Of a DNA stretch of 64,000 bases, positions 1 to 11,699 are shown one piece after another. The DNA is taken from NCBI GenBank assembly GCA_963920525.1, contig OY986439.1:25598319-25662318 (forward strand), in the 5' to 3' direction. The first letter of the stretch is position 1, and each line of letters begins with the position of its first letter. This DNA is from Dichetophora obliterata. Lineage: Eukaryota; Arthropoda; Insecta; Diptera; Sciomyzidae. The notes beneath the pieces are model-generated. The model was not told the DNA's origin and searched no databases. It saw nothing but the letters and a program-made list of their open reading frames with translations. The position numbers were made by a program, and so were the translations under genes.

Positions 1-560
1 AATTATGTTTAAAACACTTAAGAATACATATTATTAAGTAGCAATCCTATTATTATAAAATTCTATAATTTTGAAATTCTGACAACGGATTCGGATTCAG
101 TGACCCATTTTAACCCTTTAGTTTGCGCCAGCCCAGAATTTGAAAAAATAAAAAAATTAAGGTGGCAACCCTATCCTATGTCTTGAGTTTCAAAATTCTA
201 ACTTCAGATTCGAAATCAGCGACTCCCTAACATGTTTAAAACTATTAAAAATACATTTTATGAGTTGGCAACTCTATTACAAAAAAATTCATAAATTTTA
301 AATTCTGACAACGGACTCGGATTCAGCGACCCATTTTTACCTAGTGTTCGTCCCAGCAACGAATTCGTTAAAATAAAAAAACTTATGTGGCAACCCTAGT
401 AACCATATGGAATTTTAAAATTTTGACTGCAGATTCGAAAACAGCGACCCCCTAACACTGTTAAATTATGTTTAAAACTACTAAAAATAAATATTATTAG
501 GTGGCAGCCCTGAAATTCTGACAACGGATGCGAATTTAGCGACCCATTTTTACCTGAATA
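1..560. repeat. Dispersed repeat with GATTCGAAATCAGCGACC core
   Basis: Several degenerate units alternate here, each with a phrase like 'ggtggcaaccctat', then 'aaaattctgac', then a GATTCGAAATCAGCGACC-like core, then an A/T-rich stretch with 'gtttaaaac'. The same phrases recur in both arms of the palindrome at 6638-7532 and in the minisatellite at 51030-53205, so this is one repeat family at three places. No coding capacity is seen. The family name is unknown to me. Confidence 0.6.
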
Positions 561-1384
561 ATTCATGAATAAATGAAGAGCCAACGAACGACAAGTGATG
601 ATTTGAAGAAGAAATGAATAGCAACAGTTTCTTCGCAAGAGTAAAAAATATTCTTGTTCACAAACTGATTTCCTCTTCTTCAGTTCATGAACAAAAAAAA
701 TTTGATCAGCTCTTCGCGAAAATAAGCTGCTCACTTTGATATTTCTTTATATTCTTAAATGAATGAATAGAAACAGAAATGAGCAGTTCATGAGTTTAAG
801 GGACACAGAAGGATGGTTAATTTGGTTTAATTTGCAATTTCATTTAACGCCACTATATCAGGGGAATATTTTTCCGTCAAAAAACTTTATTGTTTTTGTT
901 TGAACAAAGCTTTTATACGAAAAAAAGGGTTTTTTGATTTCTGAGGTCAATTTGGACCATAAGAGTTGGGTTTCGAGGGTTAAACTATTAAAGAAAACTT
1001 TTCTCCAAGTAATTTTTAATGTTTCACTCATTGACACGAAGTCGATTAAGTTAATGAGAAAAAAGTTTTTCTAACAAAAACTTCATCAACGTGTACTTGA
1101 CCGTGAACCTTCCATTTCTCGAAAACGTTCCGAAGAATTAAAAAATGGTAAACGCTATTAAATTCAGCGTCCTCGAATTATGCTGAAATGGCATGTTTCC
1201 AGTTTGTTTGATAATTGGACATGCGCAGTATAATTATTAAAAAAGTATGTATGTAGGTTATTTTACTAAGGTTTGTACAGAAATAGAACTTAAAGATATC
1301 AGAAAAAATAAGAAATTGTAGATATTACGTAGAGTAAAAGTTCACTGCCTCTATCTTATTTTTTTGTTTTTTTTAAATCGAAGA
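561..1384. other. AT-rich DNA, nothing recognised
   Basis: No open frame with protein-like composition, no tRNA-like boxes and no clear terminal repeats were seen. Short frames here are what AT-rich DNA gives by chance. Confidence 0.5.
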
Positions 1385-1757
1385 ACTAAGGCATGTGCCT
1401 TACACAAACAATGTTTGGTCTTTGACCTGAAAGGAAAGGGATAGATTTTTAGAAGAATTGATTGGAACCATACGTACAATATATTTTCGATTAGGCGAAA
1501 CAAATGTGAAAGACAATTTTAATTGCTTATCAACGAGGCTAGTGCTATACCTTAACCTCGGCAAGCATTTCCAGCCATCAGTTGTTCCTGTCCTACAATT
1601 CCACATTTTCCACAATTTAGTAGAGGATTTTTTGATTCAAAAATTCTTTAATGTACTAGAGAACCAATAAAGTGAAAAGAACCATGCCCGTAAGCAGATT
1701 CGAACCGGGGACCTCTGTGTTGGTAGTCTAGCGTACTTTTCACTAGACTACAAGGGC
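1385..1757 (-). mobile_element. tRNA-derived SINE, copy 1
   Basis: Read on the minus strand, the element opens near 1757 with a tRNA-like head of about 75 nt: an A-box-like TAGTCTAGTGA followed by a good B box GGTTCGAATC near 1700. A unique body follows (TTGTGGAAAATG, then GGACAGGAACAACT, then GAGGTTAAGG), ending near CCTTAGTTCTT at 1385. The whole body aligns well with 19345-19775 on the plus strand, which shows a dispersed SINE rather than a single tRNA pseudogene. RNA polymerase III transcription is expected of such families. No target duplication was identified. Confidence 0.7.
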
Positions 1758-3718
1758 TATTGCTAAAAACAAATCCACCTCATTTTGTAGTGACAATGAG
1801 TAAAGTAAAGCCAGAGAAACAGACGTTGATAAAACCAGACTAAAAATTTTATAAGGATGCTTTATCAAATCGCTGGAATCCTGCGTTTTCTGAAGCCTGC
1901 AATGAAAAGTTTCTACAGGAAAATACATTTGAAGTTGTTTAATATTAACTTTCTTGAATTTAAATAAATAACTAATCATATCTTTTGGACTTGTGCATCT
2001 TGGCCAACGCTTGGAATGCGCTCCTTGCGTAATAAATCGTAATCACAATTTTTTTCCAAATAACCTAAGTCCACAAGAATTTTTTTCAAAATTGACTAAG
2101 TGCGGATATACATATCGTATTTATGCACATAAGTCTAACATTCAATCTGATATATTTAAAGTCCACGATGGTTTTCTTTTTTTTATCTTTTGTGTTATGT
2201 TTTAAATCGATATGTTGAAACTTATTTAATAATTTGTCAACAAAAAAATGTAGCGAATTCGCAAAAATGTAAAACTTTAATTTTCCAAAAACGCTTTATG
2301 TGTGACTTAGGCGACTTTGAAAAGTATCGACTTAGTTAATGCAAGGATTTAATAACTATTATAGAAACAATTAATTTTAATAAAAATAGCACTCTATAAA
2401 TTTAAAAAAATAAATTATCAAAAAGGAAAATGTGTTTTCGAGTCTCGACTTCAAATTTTGGAGCTACAGTATGTCTATGGTCCGATTCTAAAGTACGCTA
2501 AGTCAACTTCGAAAATTTATGATTTTATAGAAATGCAAATCCATCTTTAAATTTTTTCAACTATTTTCCATGGTTATAAACGAAAATGTATTAAAAATTC
2601 AATAAAAATATATTAATAAAAAATTAATTTGGCTAGTGGTTTTTTTTTGCCAATGTTAAATAAATTTTTATTTTGTTTTAAGAAAAATATTGCTTCAGAA
2701 AATTTAATACAAGATCAAATTCGCCTCAAATATAAGAATAAATATTCAATTCCCCGCAAATTATTATTAAAAATTAGATGAATTATAAGATTCCCGCAAA
2801 TTTAAGCCCATTTCCCAATTCCAAGATCGACACGAAATTCCCTGCAAATCGGGAATTCCCCACCAGTTGGCATGCCTGAGTGGAAGTGCAAACAATACTG
2901 TTTTTGGAATATACTTAAATTTTATAATTATTATCTTATTGTTGCAATAAACAGAATTTTTTTGGTCTAAGAAATTTTTTTAATAACTTTTATATTTTAT
3001 TTTCGCGCTAGAAGGCAAATAATTCTTGAATTGAAAGTCCGTTGTATTAAGAAGAACTGATAGCCTTCTTGCTTGGTTCAAGTAAAGAATGAAAAAAATA
3101 TACTATAACATAAAAAAATGTTACGTGTTTTTATGTGCACAAAGTTTTCAAAATTATGCGCAATTCAAACAAAAACACTTAAATTGTTTTTTCTAATAAA
3201 TAAATAAGTGAAATACTATAAAAGCGAAGTGAATGACATGCGTTCAAGGTCAGTATAAAATATTCAACATAGAACATAGATGAATTCTAATGCAGCCAGC
3301 AAAGATTATATTTTTAAATATTTTTTTTTATTTTTTTTTTAGGAACGCTACAAAATAATGGGAAGCAGTTTTAACTTGAACAAGCAGAAGTTGATTAGCA
3401 AGCTGCAGATGTGACTGGAGATAATATACTTTTAGTAAGGATAATAAGTAAGGATACTGAAACTTGCGAATTTTTAATCTCATTTAACGATCTTACACTT
3501 AAAGAATTTTATAATAAGATGAAACTGTCAATTTATAACACCAGCATTCATGCAGACCGTTTATAGTGCACTTTTTGAGCTAAGATCCTATAAAGTTAAA
3601 AAAAAACAAAAGAAATAAATAAATAAAGAGGCAAATCATTTCATAGGTACCTACTAAGAAGCATACGTACAGTAAACTGGATTAACTGTTACTATGGGGC
3701 CCATAGTATGTCATATTA
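1758..3718. other. AT-rich DNA, nothing recognised
   Basis: Long A and T runs and many stop codons in all frames. Short open frames near 1743-2205 have no recognisable motif. No structured repeat was found by eye. Confidence 0.45.
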
Positions 3719-3745
3719 GGTCTGTTTTCGTACTCGATTCAGACT
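3719..3745 (+). repeat. Solo end of a GGTCTGTTTCCGTACT element
   Basis: The sequence TA-GGTCTGTTTTCGTACT resembles the end of the 114-bp element at 22654-22767. Only one end is visible, about 50 bp before the LINE insertion, so this is a fragment or a chance match. Confidence 0.35.
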
Positions 3746-3793
3746 TCTTAAAGTTTTTTATTATTATTTATTAATCATTTTAGTTTCACACCT

Positions 3794-4303
3794 GTGAACG
3801 AACGACTTGCCATAATCCGCATCAAGGTTAGATTTTTCAATATAAGCCTAATATGTGCGCACGCTCCGACAGAAGACAAGGACGATGAGATCAAGGAAAT
3901 TTTCTACGAGCGCCTTGAAAATGCTTACGAGCGCTGCCCCCGCCACGACGTTAAAATCGTGCTTGGTGACTTCAACGCTAAGGTGGGCAAGGAAAATATT
4001 TTTGGTCCAACAGTCGAAAAGTTCAGCCTCCACGACAACACCTCCGATAACGGAATGAGGCTGATTGACTTCGCCGCAGCACGAAACATGGTCGTAAGTA
4101 GCACTAGATTCAAGCATCTCAATATTCATAAAGCCACCTGGATGTCCCCTGATCAAAAAACCAAAAATCAAATTGATCACGTTTTGATCGACGGAAGGCA
4201 CTCTTCCAGTGTATTGGATGTACGCACGATCCGTGGTGCAAACATTGACTCGGATCACTATCTTGTTGCAGCCAAGATCCGTACACGTCTGTGCGCAGCT
4301 TAG
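3794..4303 (+). pseudogene. LINE endonuclease domain (partial)
   Basis: About 169 codons resemble the exonuclease/endonuclease/phosphatase fold that nicks target DNA for LINE insertion. Visible motifs are the GDFNAKVG catalytic motif near residue 58 and SDHYLVAAKIR near the end, which carries the catalytic Asp-His. The N-terminal beta strand with the first catalytic residues is missing, because the element is truncated at 3785. The frame ends at a TAG, after which the same frame continues with LINE-like sequence for about 60 codons, so the stop looks like a nonsense mutation rather than the natural end. Confidence 0.82.
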
Positions 4304-4481
4304 AATACACGCAACCCTACACAGAGAAAGCTAGACGTCGACAAGCTGCAATCGAAACAGAAAGCCAATGCTTTCGCCACTCGACTCTCACTCCTGCTTC
4401 AAAACACTCCTCCAATCGATGATATATGCGCGCAGTGGACACACATTTCCAACTCCATGCGTGCGGCTGCTGAAGAGGTGA

Positions 4482-5498
4482 TTGGCTACCAACGCCCTCG
4501 CCGAAACCAGGCGGAAAAAAAGAGAGGCAGAAAAGCGCGAGCAGGAGAAGATTGAGATGTATGGTGACAGGAATGAGGCCCGAAAATTTTTAAAAAAAAT
4601 AAGACGCCTTGCCGATGGTTTTAAAACCGGGGCCTCTTCCTGCAAGGATGAAAACGGGAATCTAGTGACAGATGTCCAGAGTACACTGACGTTATGGAGG
4701 GAACACTTCTCTAAGCTTCTTAATGGCGACGCTGACAACAATCCCGCCAACAGAGATGAAATTCCGGAAACCCCAATTTTGGATAACAGCGTTGAGGTTG
4801 CGCTGCCCGACTATGATGAAGTTCTGACAGCTATAGCTCGGCTTAAAAATAACAAAGCCGCGGGAGCTGATGGCTTACCTGCTGAGCTGTTTAAGAACGG
4901 AGGCGAAGCTCTACTTAAATGCATTCACGAGCTTCTATGCAGAATATGGTCGGAAGAATGCATTCCGAATGATTGGAATCTCAGTGTGCTCTGCCCAATC
5001 CACAAGAAAGGCGATCCCACTATCTGTGCCAATTACCGTGGGATAAGAGTTCTTAATAACGCATATAAGGTCCTGTCGAGCGTTTTATGTGAAAGATTGA
5101 AGCCCATTGTAAACGAACTGATCGCACCTTATCAGTGTGGCTTCAGACCTGGAAAGTCCACCATCGACCAGATTTTCACGCTACGACAAATCTTGGAGAA
5201 GACTCAAGAAAAACAAGTCGACACCCACCATCTTTTTGTCGACTACAAAGCCGCCTTCGACAGCTCAATAAGGAAGCACCTGTACTCCACCATGTCTGAA
5301 TTTGGCAGGATGACACTGAGCAACACCAGCAGCGCAGTTAAAATCGGGAAGGACCTCTCCCCACCATTTATTACCAAACGAGGTTTCAGACAAGGTGATT
5401 CCTTATCGTGCGACTTTTTTAACCTAATGATGGAAAAGATCATCCGAGCTGCTGATCTGAGACGTAGTGGCACAATATTCTGCAAGAGTGTACGCTGA
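4482..5498 (+). pseudogene. LINE reverse transcriptase domain (broken)
   Basis: About 330 codons of RT sequence. Visible blocks are KNNKAAGADGLPAELFK (finger region), CPIHKKGDPTICANYRGI, YQCGFRPGKSTIDQIF, the palm motif LFVDYKAAFDS with the first catalytic Asp, and KRGFRQGDSLSCDFFNL. The YADD catalytic box is present at 5491-5502 but in another frame, so a frameshift lies just upstream and this frame stops within it. The join to the endonuclease part also needs a frame change between about 4480 and 4545, and some linker appears lost there. The copy cannot encode an active enzyme. Confidence 0.85.
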
Positions 5499-5549
5499 TG
5501 ACATCGATATCACTAGCCATAATACGCGCGAAGTCAGTGCTTCGAGGTT

Positions 5550-6155
5550 GTGAAGAACTTCGTTTATCTGGGATCCAGCATTAATTCCACCAACGACATC
5601 AACATTGAGATCAAACGAACAATATCTCTTGCCAACAGGTGTTACTTTGGGCTCAGTAGGCAATTGAGAAGCAGAGCCCTCTCTCGACGAACGAAAATCA
5701 CGCTCTATAAATCGCTCATCATGCCCGTCCTACTTTACGCTTCACAAGCCTGGACGCTGAGCAGTTTAGATGAAAAGACTTTAGGAGCATTCGAGAGAAA
5801 GATTCTTCGTAAGATCTACGGACCAATCTGCGTCAATGGCGAGTACCGAATACGGTGGAATGATGAACTGTATGAGCTGTACGCTGACATCGACATAGTC
5901 AAGCGCATTAAAATCGAGCGGCTTCGCTGGCTTGGTCATGTTCAGCGCATGAAAGACGATGCTACAGTGAAGAAAACATTCGATTCGGTACCCAGCGGCG
6001 GTCAACGCAGAAGAGGACGACCGCATCTTCGTTGGAAAGACCAAGTAGAGGACAACCTGACGAAGCTTGGAATTTCCAACTGGCGCCAGCAAAAGAAAGA
6101 CAGAAATGGCTGGCGCAAATTCTTAGATGAGGCCAAGACCGACATACGGTTGTAG
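5550..6155 (+). pseudogene. LINE C-terminal region
   Basis: About 200 codons following the RT thumb. It opens with FVYLGSSI, then YKSLIMPVLLYASQAW, RLRWLGHVQRM and GGQRRRGRPHLRWKDQV, a conserved tail of RTE-like and related LINE proteins. Only about 16 codons separate YADD (5491-5502) from this region, much less than usual, so an internal deletion is inferred. The frame ends with a TAG just before the AAGT tail, which fits the natural end of the LINE protein. Confidence 0.82.
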
Positions 6156-6191
6156 CGCCAACTAAGTAAGTAAGTAAGTAATCATTTTAGT

Positions 6192-6493
6192 ATATTAAGA
6201 ACAAGTTCTTTTAATGTAAAAAGTAATATCCTTAGAAATTAAATGTTACAATTGAAGAATTTTTGAATTTAAATGTGTGTTTTATATATGACAAAGTAAA
6301 ACCAATTAATAACGATCCTACTATTAAAAAATTTAGTTTAAAAAATTAAAAACAAATATATAAAAAATATAAAAAAGAGAGCTTTGCAAAAAGATCAGAC
6401 AAAGATGATAGGGGCATATAAAGGGAAAGAAAAGAGAGAAAGAGAGAAAAAAAAGCACAGAAAAGAAAAATGAAATTTGATTTAATTTAGGGC
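6192..6493. other. AT-rich DNA with a purine-rich tract
   Basis: No gene is seen. A GA-rich tract at about 6420-6465 is the only feature. Confidence 0.4.
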
Positions 6494-6637
6494 CGCTTTC
6501 TCAATGTCCGGTTAAGCACTAATCACAACTTTAACCAGCAGTTAGCAAAAAAGCCCTTTCTCAATATTCGGTTAAGGTTGAACTGTTAGTTAAGTGCTGA
6601 TTAAGTTAACGGCAAGTTGTGGTTTCGGTTAGCGCCA

Positions 6638-7532
6638 TTTTAGGGTAAATGATTTCGAAGATGCTGTCAAACTTTAAAATTCAAGATGGCGTATAGAGTT
6701 GCCACCTAGATTTTTTTTATTTTTGCGAATTCTTGTAATTTTGAAATTCTGACAACGGATTTGATGTCAACGGATGTCACAGTTTTAAAATTTAAGATGG
6801 AGGTTAGGGCTGCCACCTAAATTTTTACCACAGTATTGCCACCTAATAATATGTATTTTTAAAAGTTTTAAACATCATTTATCAGTGTAAAGGGGTCGCT
6901 GATTTCGAATCTAAAGTCAGAATTTTAAAATTCAATATGGTGGATAGGGTTGCCACCTTATTTTTTTTAGTTTTATAAATTCGGGGCTGGCACAAAAATA
7001 ATGGTACACCAAAAATGGGTCGCTGAATCCGAATCCGTCGTCAGAACTTAAAAATTATAAAATTTTGAAATAATAGGGCTGCCACCTAATAATATATATT
7101 TTCACGAGTTTTAAACGTCATTTATTAGTGTTAAGGGGTCGCTGATTTCGAATCTAAAGTCAGAATTTTAAAATTTGTCAGCCCCGAATTTTTAAAACTA
7201 AAAAAATTAAGGTAGCAGCCCTATCCACCATCTTGAATTTTAAAATTCTGACTTTAGATTCGAAATCAGCGACCCCTTTACACTGATAAATGATGTTTAA
7301 AACTTTTAAAAATACATATTATTAGGTGGCAATACTGTGGTAAAAATTTAGGTGGCAGCCCTAACCTCCATCTTAAATTTTAAAACTGTGACAATATATT
7401 CGAAATCAAATCCGTTGTCAGAATTTCAAAATTACAAGAATTCGCAAAAATTAAAAAAATCTAGGTGGCAACTCTATCCACCATCTTAAATTTTAAAGTT
7501 TGACAGCATCTTCGAAATCATTTACCCTAAAA
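6638..7532. repeat. Long palindrome of the GATTCGAAATC repeat family
   Basis: The left arm (about 6638-6975) and the right arm (about 7185-7532) are inverted copies of one another with few differences, joined by a spacer of roughly 200 bp. The arms begin with TTTTAGGGTAAATGATTTCG and contain GATTCGAAATCAGCGACCCC. Units of the same family occur at 1-560 and at 51030-53205. The structure could fold into a very long hairpin. Confidence 0.75.
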
Positions 7533-8036
7533 CTTCACACCACGGAGTCCACAGAATCCTTAAAAATCCTATTACGCTTAAGCTTTTTCTAAAGAAGCTC
7601 ATTGAGTTTTTTGGATACTTGCTTTAATTCAATAATTTGGATAGTTGCGAGGCTTGCAAGCCTTTGCCGAATGCATCAAGCTTTCCTTTACTTGAAACTT
7701 CGTGCCGTTCGCTTGTAAGCTAGAATACTTGCAAGCTGTGCGTGGGCTTATTTATATTCAATTACAAGCTATACTTGATTCAAAATAATCAAGCTCAAGC
7801 TAGCTTGAACTTGTATTTTAAGCAAGCGCTTGAAATAGACTTAAAGTAGGCTTGTGCAGTTCTCTGATTTGCAGCACAAAATCAAAAAATATGTAAACAC
7901 GAGACAGCTGATATAACGTTTTTACGTATTCACAATTCAAAAATTCACAATTAGTCATCTAACCGACAGTTGCTTAACCATCACCTGGTGAAATCAAAAT
8001 TATTTTTTAGCTATCGTATGGTTAGCTAAGTCCTGG

Positions 8037-8699
8037 GCTCTCATCACATAACTTTTAAAACGACTATCGTTTGAACGATGCTATCCGACGATATCGTTCT
8101 TAGTTTGCTTCATATATTGTAAGTCCATCGCTATCGTCTCGTCTATCGTTGTGTTTTCTACAGTTTGAAAGGCTCTGCAAAACATATATTCAGTGCCAAA
8201 AGTGATATTTACTTTTGTGTAGAATTTGTTTTTGGATTTGTTTGCTTCAAAAGTGAAAATTTAAGGTAAAATGTAAGAATATTTAAAAAGTTATTTTGAT
8301 GATAATGTTTTGAAAATATATTATTCTGCAGCGACACCTAAGTAATTGGAAATATTGCTACACTTTATTGATGAACATCCGCAGCTGGGCCACAATTACG
8401 TCGCAAACATAGTGCTGGAACGACATTCCATCTATTTGTTAAAGACCACTTAAACAAACAAGCGCCCAAAATATTCTAAAATTATTTTTATTATTTCCAA
8501 CCAGAAAAATAGCCAAACGATACCAAATTAGCTATGGCGCCAAGCAATCGTTTCGACGATACCATTTGACAGTTGTTTGCCATACATGAAGCAAGCAAAG
8601 CGATATCGTTTAGACGATGCATAAAATTAAAGGTTACGTGATGTTAAAGTATCGTTGAAACGATATCGTCAAACGATTCTCGTCGTACGTGATGAGAGC
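8037..8699. mobile_element. Non-autonomous DNA transposon, 5-bp target duplication
   Basis: Inverted ends GCTCTCATCAC (8037) and GTGATGAGAGC (8699) are each flanked by CCTGG (8032-8036 and 8700-8704). Both subterminal regions carry several short ATCGTTT/AAACGAT-type motifs. Length is 663 bp, with no transposase frame. A 5-bp duplication does not by itself fix the superfamily. The element is nested in the right part of the composite 6494-8738. Confidence 0.65.
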
Positions 8700-8779
8700 C
8701 CTGGTTAAGAGCTAGACTAACCGGACATTGAGAAAGTGGTACTTAATTTAACAAATTTTTGAAGCTCAAGAAAGAAGAA

Positions 8780-8843
8780 TAATATACAAAATGTTATTCT
8801 CTATTCTATTACAATTACTTGAAGTTAGTACGGGAACAGACCT
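8780..8843 (-). repeat. Partial copy of the GGTCTGTTTCCGTACT element
   Basis: On the minus strand, GGTCTGTTCCCGTACT followed by TTCAAGTAATTGTAAT matches the left half of the complete element at 22654-22767. The other end is missing. Confidence 0.5.
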
Positions 8844-8910
8844 GTTATGAGTGTGATTTTTTTAGCCTTTTTTTAATTTATTTGAGGAAATAAAATGTTA
8901 ATAAAGAATT

Positions 8911-9863
8911 ATAACGCAGGAAGATTGATCTTTATTTTTTTAATGAGTAAATCGAAATATTTATAGCTATAACTTAGTATATCTAAGAAACCATTTCCGA
9001 TTTAGTTAAAAATAACGAACAAAAATTTTAATTAAATAAATATTGGTTTGACAGTTTCCTCACTTTTCCGTTAATTTGAACAACAAAAGTTTGTTTTGGT
9101 GCAAAATTATGTCCAAAATTTTTAGAAAATGTTTTAGAAAAAATTCAAAAATACTGAAAAGTCTTGTTTGGAACCTGATAGCACCGATAAATTATTGTAA
9201 AATAAATCGAATAAATGATAAAAATTTTTAGTTGACAAAAAAACTATCAAAGTAATTTGTTCCTCCTAACTTCTACACTCTACAAAAAATTCCAGAAATT
9301 CTAGAAAAATAACATGTAATCTTTAGAAAGTCAGGCTTTCTTTAGCGCCATGGCCGATTTTCTAAAAATTAAGTATATAACCTAAATATATATATATATA
9401 ACGCAGGAAGATTGATCTTTATTTTTTTAATGAGTAAATCGAAATATTTATAGCTATAACTTAGTATATCTAAGAAACCATTTCCGATTTAGTTAAAAAT
9501 AACGAACAAAAATTTTAATTAAATAAATATTGGTTTGACAGTTTCCTCACTTTTCCGTTAATTTGAACAACAAAAGTTTGTTTTGGTGCAAAATTATGTC
9601 CAAAATTTTTAGAAAATGTTTTAGAAAAAATTCAAAAATACTGAAAAGTCTTGTTTGGAACCTGATAGCACCGATAAATTATTGTAAAATAAATCGAATA
9701 AATGATAAAAATTTTTAGTTGACAAAAAAACTATCAAAGTAATTTGTTCCTCCTAACTTCTACACTCTACAAAAAATTCCAGAAATTCTAGAAAAATAAC
9801 ATGTAATCTTTAGAAAGTCAGGCTTTCTTTAGCGCCATGGCCGATTTTCTAAAAATTAAGTAC
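8911..9863 (+). repeat. Perfect 465-bp tandem duplication
   Basis: Copy 1 is 8911-9375 and copy 2 is 9399-9863, a shift of exactly 488 bp. I found no difference between them by eye. Both start with ATAACGCAGGAAGATTG and end with CTAAAAATTAAGTA, and a TA-rich spacer of 23 bp lies between. The absence of mutations in neutral-looking AT-rich DNA points to a recent event, or to an assembly duplication. No gene is contained. Confidence 0.9.
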
Positions 9864-10297
9864 ATATTTTTCGTTAAATTGAAACCAGAAGTGTGAAATA
9901 GTTTAGGAAAATTATCCAATAATTTATGAACAATTTCGCTACATTTAAGAAACTTAGCGCAATTGTGTTTAAATCTTATTACATTTAAGTAAGTTTTTTA
10001 ATCATCGGCTTTTAACTAAGAGAAACATATTCTCTTAAAACAAGAAATTTTCTACCGTTTATTAATTGTCGGCTATAACTACGAGAAACATTTCCTCAAA
10101 AAATAAGACATTTTTCATCAAATCACTGGAAAAATTTATTAGCGATAAAAAAAAATGCCAGGGTTTTGTGGTGAAAAACTGCATTTTTCAGATTTTAAAC
10201 AGTGTTATGTAAGAATAATGATTCTTACACTGACGAAAAACTGTAAACTTTAATATTTTTGTTATCATTATTAACATTTAATAAAATTTAAAAATTA
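9864..10297. other. AT-rich DNA, nothing recognised
   Basis: No coding signal or structured repeat was seen. Confidence 0.45.
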
Positions 10298-10371
10298 CAA
10301 CTATCCGGAGACTTGAACCTTGGCCGCGTAAGTGTAAGTGCATCAGCTTGTCTACTCAACTATTGCAGTTG
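10298..10371 (-). other. tRNA-like sequence (SINE head or tRNA relic)
   Basis: On the minus strand, about 74 nt carry an A-box-like TAGTTGAGTAG and a perfect B box GGTTCAAGTCT. The two ends can pair for 5 bp (CAACT with AGTTG). No standard cloverleaf anticodon arm was convincing, so a functional tRNA is unlikely. Confidence 0.45.
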
Positions 10372-10754
10372 TTAAATAATCGTCGCTTAATTTGCTTCAT
10401 TAACCCCCCGACAAACACTTTTTCTGAAACCTTCGAACAAACACATATGCTTGGCCAGACCCCTATACGTTTTTATACATTTGTATGGCAAAAAAAGTAC
10501 CGTAACTTTGAATTTCTAAGTATACTCGTTTTTTATTTTTGTCTTTAGACTTTTTTTTTTTGATTTGTTGATATATATAGCTACCTAAATGTAAAAAATT
10601 TTTTATTCATTTTGTGGAATGCATGAAAAAGAAGTATAATCAACTTTAGAATGTTGTTGGCACACAGGATTAGTGCATTTGGTGCAGTAAAAACGTGTCT
10701 TCCTACGCAGCTTTTCGTCTTGCGTGGCACAAATTCTGCAATCTTTTCTGGAAT

Positions 10755-11690
10755 TCAATGTATTGTACTAGGGCCGCTTTGTTGGTTATTCAGCATGTTT
10801 CTGGGAATATTCAACAGCCTTCCAAAGAAAGATTCAATGGCCAAACGGGTTGAATGTTGCTCCAAAATATGGTTGTTGTTCATGCGATTTTCAGTATTAG
10901 CAAGCTCCAATTGTTTACTCAGCGTGTTCAAGAACATTCGTCGCTTCTCTTTTCTGGTTCCTTCTGTATTTTCATTGCATATGATGTAAGCGGCTAATCC
11001 CATGACGTCTATCATGTTGCAAAAAAAGCTAATGGCCAACGTCTGGTTGACTGTGTCCATTGTATCAACGCCGGCATTTGTTGAATTGTAAAATAATATA
11101 GCTTCCGGTTTTTTTGCTACGCCTTCAACTTTCTCGGTGTAGTGCACAGTGGATAGTAGATTTTCTGCTTTGTTCTTCTTTGAAACGTAGCTGCACAGTG
11201 ATACAAGGTTATCATAGAAACTGAACACAGATGAAAGCACTGGCCGTTTGCTGTCTTTTTTCACTTCTTTGGGAAGACACCTTTTGTTGGATCTAATGAT
11301 GCCAACGTATGCTAGTCCAATCGACGAAAGACGTTTAGCTGCGTCTAATGTTGTAAAGAAGTTATCAGCAATAATAGTTCTGCCGCTGTTGGAGTATCGA
11401 CTAGCCAAACTCATGAGCACATTTTCGCCTTAGTTTGTCTCTCTTTGTTCTCCCTCTTTACCAGTGTACAGTTTTCCTTGCAACGGATATTTGGTTTTCG
11501 CATCGCATGCCCACCATACTTTTATGCCATACTTTGCGGGCTTTGAGGGGATGTATTGCGTGAACTTTGTGCGCCCACGGTATGGAAATATCTGCTCATC
11601 GATGGTTACACTTTCGTATGGTTCAAAATTACTGGCAAGATTGTTATTCAAGAAGTTCCATATGTCGCGAATGGAATCGTGTATATGAAT
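10755..11690 (-). pseudogene. piggyBac transposase, catalytic and C-terminal part
   Basis: Two abutting frames (11690 to about 11430, then 11420 to 10755) encode the catalytic region of a piggyBac (DDE_Tnp_1_7) transposase. All three Asp-containing motifs can be read: VTIDEQIFPYRGRTKFT near 11600, RTIIADNFFTTLDAAKRL near 11360 and NAGVDTMDTVNQT near 11065. YIPSKPAKYGIKVWW follows the first motif as in intact family members. The join near 11420-11433 needs a frame repair, and the sequence upstream of IRDIWNF is replaced by antisense sequence. The C-terminal Cys-rich domain common in the family is not evident. Confidence 0.85.
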
Positions 11691-11699
11691 ATACGATTT

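Larger units (their letters stand above)
3785..6178 (+). mobile_element. RTE-type non-LTR retrotransposon, 5'-truncated
   Basis: This is a LINE copy with an apurinic endonuclease domain, a reverse transcriptase domain and a C-terminal region rich in Arg and Trp. It is bounded by a perfect 13-bp target site duplication, TAATCATTTTAGT, at 3772-3784 and 6179-6191. The 3' end carries a short tandem AAGT tail (about 6164-6178), typical of RTE/BovB-clade elements rather than a poly(A) tail. The 5' end starts inside the endonuclease domain, as expected from incomplete reverse transcription. Stops, frameshifts and internal deletions show that the copy is dead. Clade assignment is from domain order and tail, not from a search. 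Confidence 0.88.
6494..8738. mobile_element. Composite foldback element with CTTTCTCAATGTCCGGTTA ends
   Basis: The sequence CTTTCTCAATGTCCGGTTA at 6496-6514 reappears inverted at 8718-8736, and a near copy of it stands at about 6556. Between these ends lie the palindrome 6638-7532 and another element at 8037-8699. I read this as an outer inverted-repeat element that later received at least one insertion. No transposase frame is present, so it would be non-autonomous. The outer target duplication was not found. Confidence 0.55.

Noticed and set aside
10651..10989. 112-codon plus-strand frame
   Set aside because: It is the antisense shadow of the piggyBac transposase C-terminal part.
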